DNA of 64,000 bases from Mycobacterium neglectum (GTDB lineage Bacteria > Actinomycetota > Actinomycetes > Mycobacteriales > Mycobacteriaceae). Both the position numbers and the translations under genes were made by a program. A model generated the notes under the pieces. The model searched no databases. It was given only the letters and a program-made list of their open reading frames with translations, and was not told where the DNA came from. Where the stretch lies: positions 103,850-167,849 of the forward strand of contig NZ_NVQE01000008.1 of NCBI RefSeq assembly GCF_002591975.1, written 5' to 3'. Below are positions 62,539-64,000 of this stretch, piece by piece (the stretch's first letter is position 1; every line of letters starts with the position of its first letter).

Positions 62539-64000
62539 ATGAGTGATGTGCCGGACCTGGACGCGGACGGACTCCCGGAGGAACTCAGCGCGTTCGACCA
62601 GATCCTGCATCGCGGTGAGGCCAACCCGCGCACCCGTTCGGGGATCATGACGCTGGAGATCCTCGACAGCGACCCGGACTGGGACCAGTTCCGGCGCAGG
62701 TTCGACAACGCGTCACGCAAGGTGCTCCGGCTGCGTCAGAAGGTCGTCACGCCGACGCTGCCGACGGTGGCACCGCGGTGGGTGATCGATCCCGATTTCA
62801 ACCTGGACTTCCACGTCCGCCGGATTCGGATCTCCCAACCCGGAACCCTGCGCCAGGTACTCGACCTCGCTGACGTCGCGGCGCAGTCGCCGCTCGACAT
62901 CTCCAGGCCGCTGTGGACCGCGACGCTCATCGAGGGGCTCGAAGGTGGCGGCGCGGCGATCATGATGCATCTCAGTCACGCCATCACGGACGGGGTCGGA
63001 GCCGTCGAGATGTTCGCCCATATCTACGACCTAGAGCGCGAACCCGCGCCGCAGGCAATACCGCCGCTACCGATCCCGCAGGACCTCTCACCCAACGACT
63101 TGATGCGCCAAGGGGTTCGACGCCTGCCGGGCACGATCGTCGGGCGGGTGCGCGGCGTGGTGTCCGGCGCCGCCCACGTCGTGGGCGAAGCCGTCCGCGA
63201 CCCGATCTCACGCATGGGCAGCATCATCGACTACGCGATGTCCGGTGCCCGAGTGATGGGGCCCGTCGCAGACCCGTCGCCGGTGCTGCGTCGACGCAGC
63301 CTCTCGTCGCGCAGCGAGGCCATCGACATCAAGTTCGGTGACATCCATCGCGCGGCCAAGGCGGCGGGCGGCTCCATCAACGATGCGTACCTGGCCGGCC
63401 TGTGTGGCGCACTACGGCTCTACCACGATGCCAAAGGCGTTCCCATCGACGCATTGCCGATGGCGGTTCCGGTCAACTTGCGATCTGAAGCGGACCCCGC
63501 GGGTGGAAACCGGTTCGCTGGAGTCAATCTCGCCGCTCCGATCGGACTGCAAGACCCCGAGGTGCGGATCAAGAACATCCGCCAACAGATGACGAGCAAG
63601 CGTGAAGAGCGGGCGATCGACATGGTCGGGGCCATTGCTCCGGTGATCAGCCTGCTGCCCGACTCGGTGCTCGAGTCCATGGCGGGGTCGATCGTCAACT
63701 CCGATGTGCAAGCCAGCAATGTGCCCGTCTATGCGGGCGACACGTTCATCGCCGGCGCGAAGATTCTGCGGCAGTACGGAATTGGCCCGCTGCCGGGTGT
63801 GGCCATGATGGTGGTGCTGATCTCCCGGGCGGGGTATTGCACCATCACCACACGTTACGATCGCGCCGCGATCGACGACCCGGATCTGTGGGCCCGCTGC
63901 CTGCTGTCGGGTTTCGACGAAGTTCTGGCTCTGGGTGGCGACGGTCGCGCGGTCCCGGCGTCGTTCTCCACAGACCCGCCCGAACCCGGTATACACATCC
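62539..64000 (+). CDS. WS/DGAT-type acyltransferase, Rv2484c-like, C-terminus outside window
   Basis: At least 487 residues from ATG with an upstream GGGAGGAG. Wax ester synthase/diacylglycerol acyltransferase fold: WVIDPDFNLDFHVRRI near residue 75, the catalytic motif region SHAITDG (His 147, Asp 151; the usual first His is Ser 146), PVNLRSEADPAGGNRFAGVNLAAPIG near 312 and the C-terminal SNVPVYAGDTFIAGAKILRQYGIGPLPGVAMMVVLISRAGYCTI. It would acylate diacylglycerol or alcohols for storage lipid. The reading frame is open to the window edge. M. tuberculosis Rv2484c is about this length, so nearly all of it is visible. Confidence 0.88.
   Translation, partial: MSDVPDLDADGLPEELSAFDQILHRGEANPRTRSGIMTLEILDSDPDWDQFRRRFDNASRKVLRLRQKVVTPTLPTVAPRWVIDPDFNLDFHVRRIRISQPGTLRQVLDLADVAAQSPLDISRPLWTATLIEGLEGGGAAIMMHLSHAITDGVGAVEMFAHIYDLEREPAPQAIPPLPIPQDLSPNDLMRQGVRRLPGTIVGRVRGVVSGAAHVVGEAVRDPISRMGSIIDYAMSGARVMGPVADPSPVLRRRSLSSRSEAIDIKFGDIHRAAKAAGGSINDAYLAGLCGALRLYHDAKGVPIDALPMAVPVNLRSEADPAGGNRFAGVNLAAPIGLQDPEVRIKNIRQQMTSKREERAIDMVGAIAPVISLLPDSVLESMAGSIVNSDVQASNVPVYAGDTFIAGAKILRQYGIGPLPGVAMMVVLISRAGYCTITTRYDRAAIDDPDLWARCLLSGFDEVLALGGDGRAVPASFSTDPPEPGIHI

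Overview
The window comes from a high-GC actinomycete and is almost certainly a Mycobacterium, most likely a rapid-growing Mycolicibacterium. The evidence is a single-chain FAS-I fatty acid synthase followed by acpS, Mce proteins and Mce-associated membrane proteins, a CmrA-type mycolate reductase, an L,D-transpeptidase lipoprotein, a PE-PPE-domain protein, a WS/DGAT acyltransferase and a 10-kb gene order that matches the M. tuberculosis Rv2525c-Rv2484c region. There are no insertion sequences, phage genes or CRISPR arrays.

Left part (1-26 kb). The tail of an mce operon (MceD fragment, MceE lipoprotein, MceF) is followed by two small secreted proteins and then by an accessory lipid-catabolism block: cytochrome P450 and divergent TetR regulator, thiolase-fold enzyme with DUF35 partner, SnoaL-like and VOC-fold proteins, enoyl-CoA hydratase, two acyl-CoA ligases and an amidohydrolase. 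Two Mce-associated membrane proteins follow, coupled to a degenerate IspD-like protein that faces an intact IspD-family gene. Then come a PPOX/F420-type flavin-split-barrel protein, LtrA, an MFS transporter, a MerR regulator and a complete polyamine-type ABC importer. I could not match this block to a named pathway. Several of its promoters carry related inverted repeats built from GAGAAT/ATTCTC half-sites, so it may be one regulon.

Right part (26-64 kb). This is the conserved chromosomal backbone: Tat-exported DUF1906 protein, fas, acpS, M20 peptidase, bcp, DUF3618 protein, tRNA-Lys, L,D-transpeptidase, tRNA-His, orn, HerA-like ATPase, cmrA, MFS, MmpS-like proline-rich membrane protein, S9 peptidase, two tiny membrane proteins, a TetR regulator, and the leucine/branched-chain degradation cluster accD1-accA1-fadE19-maoC-citE-bkdABC. 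It closes with echA14, a secreted protein, a PE-PPE-domain protein with an extreme low-complexity tail, tRNA-Arg and a WS/DGAT that runs off the right edge.

Themes. About fifteen gene starts (including a possible 21-codon upstream ORF) have a TANNNT -10 hexamer ending 6-8 bases before the start codon and no Shine-Dalgarno sequence, the arrangement expected of leaderless mRNAs. At orn/HerA and cmrA/MFS the two divergent -10 elements overlap, giving very compact bidirectional leaderless promoters. A SigF-like promoter precedes the tiny membrane-protein pair. A doubled 16-bp palindrome lies between the TetR gene and accD1. All functional calls rest on reading motifs and on remembered gene order; no database search was possible.
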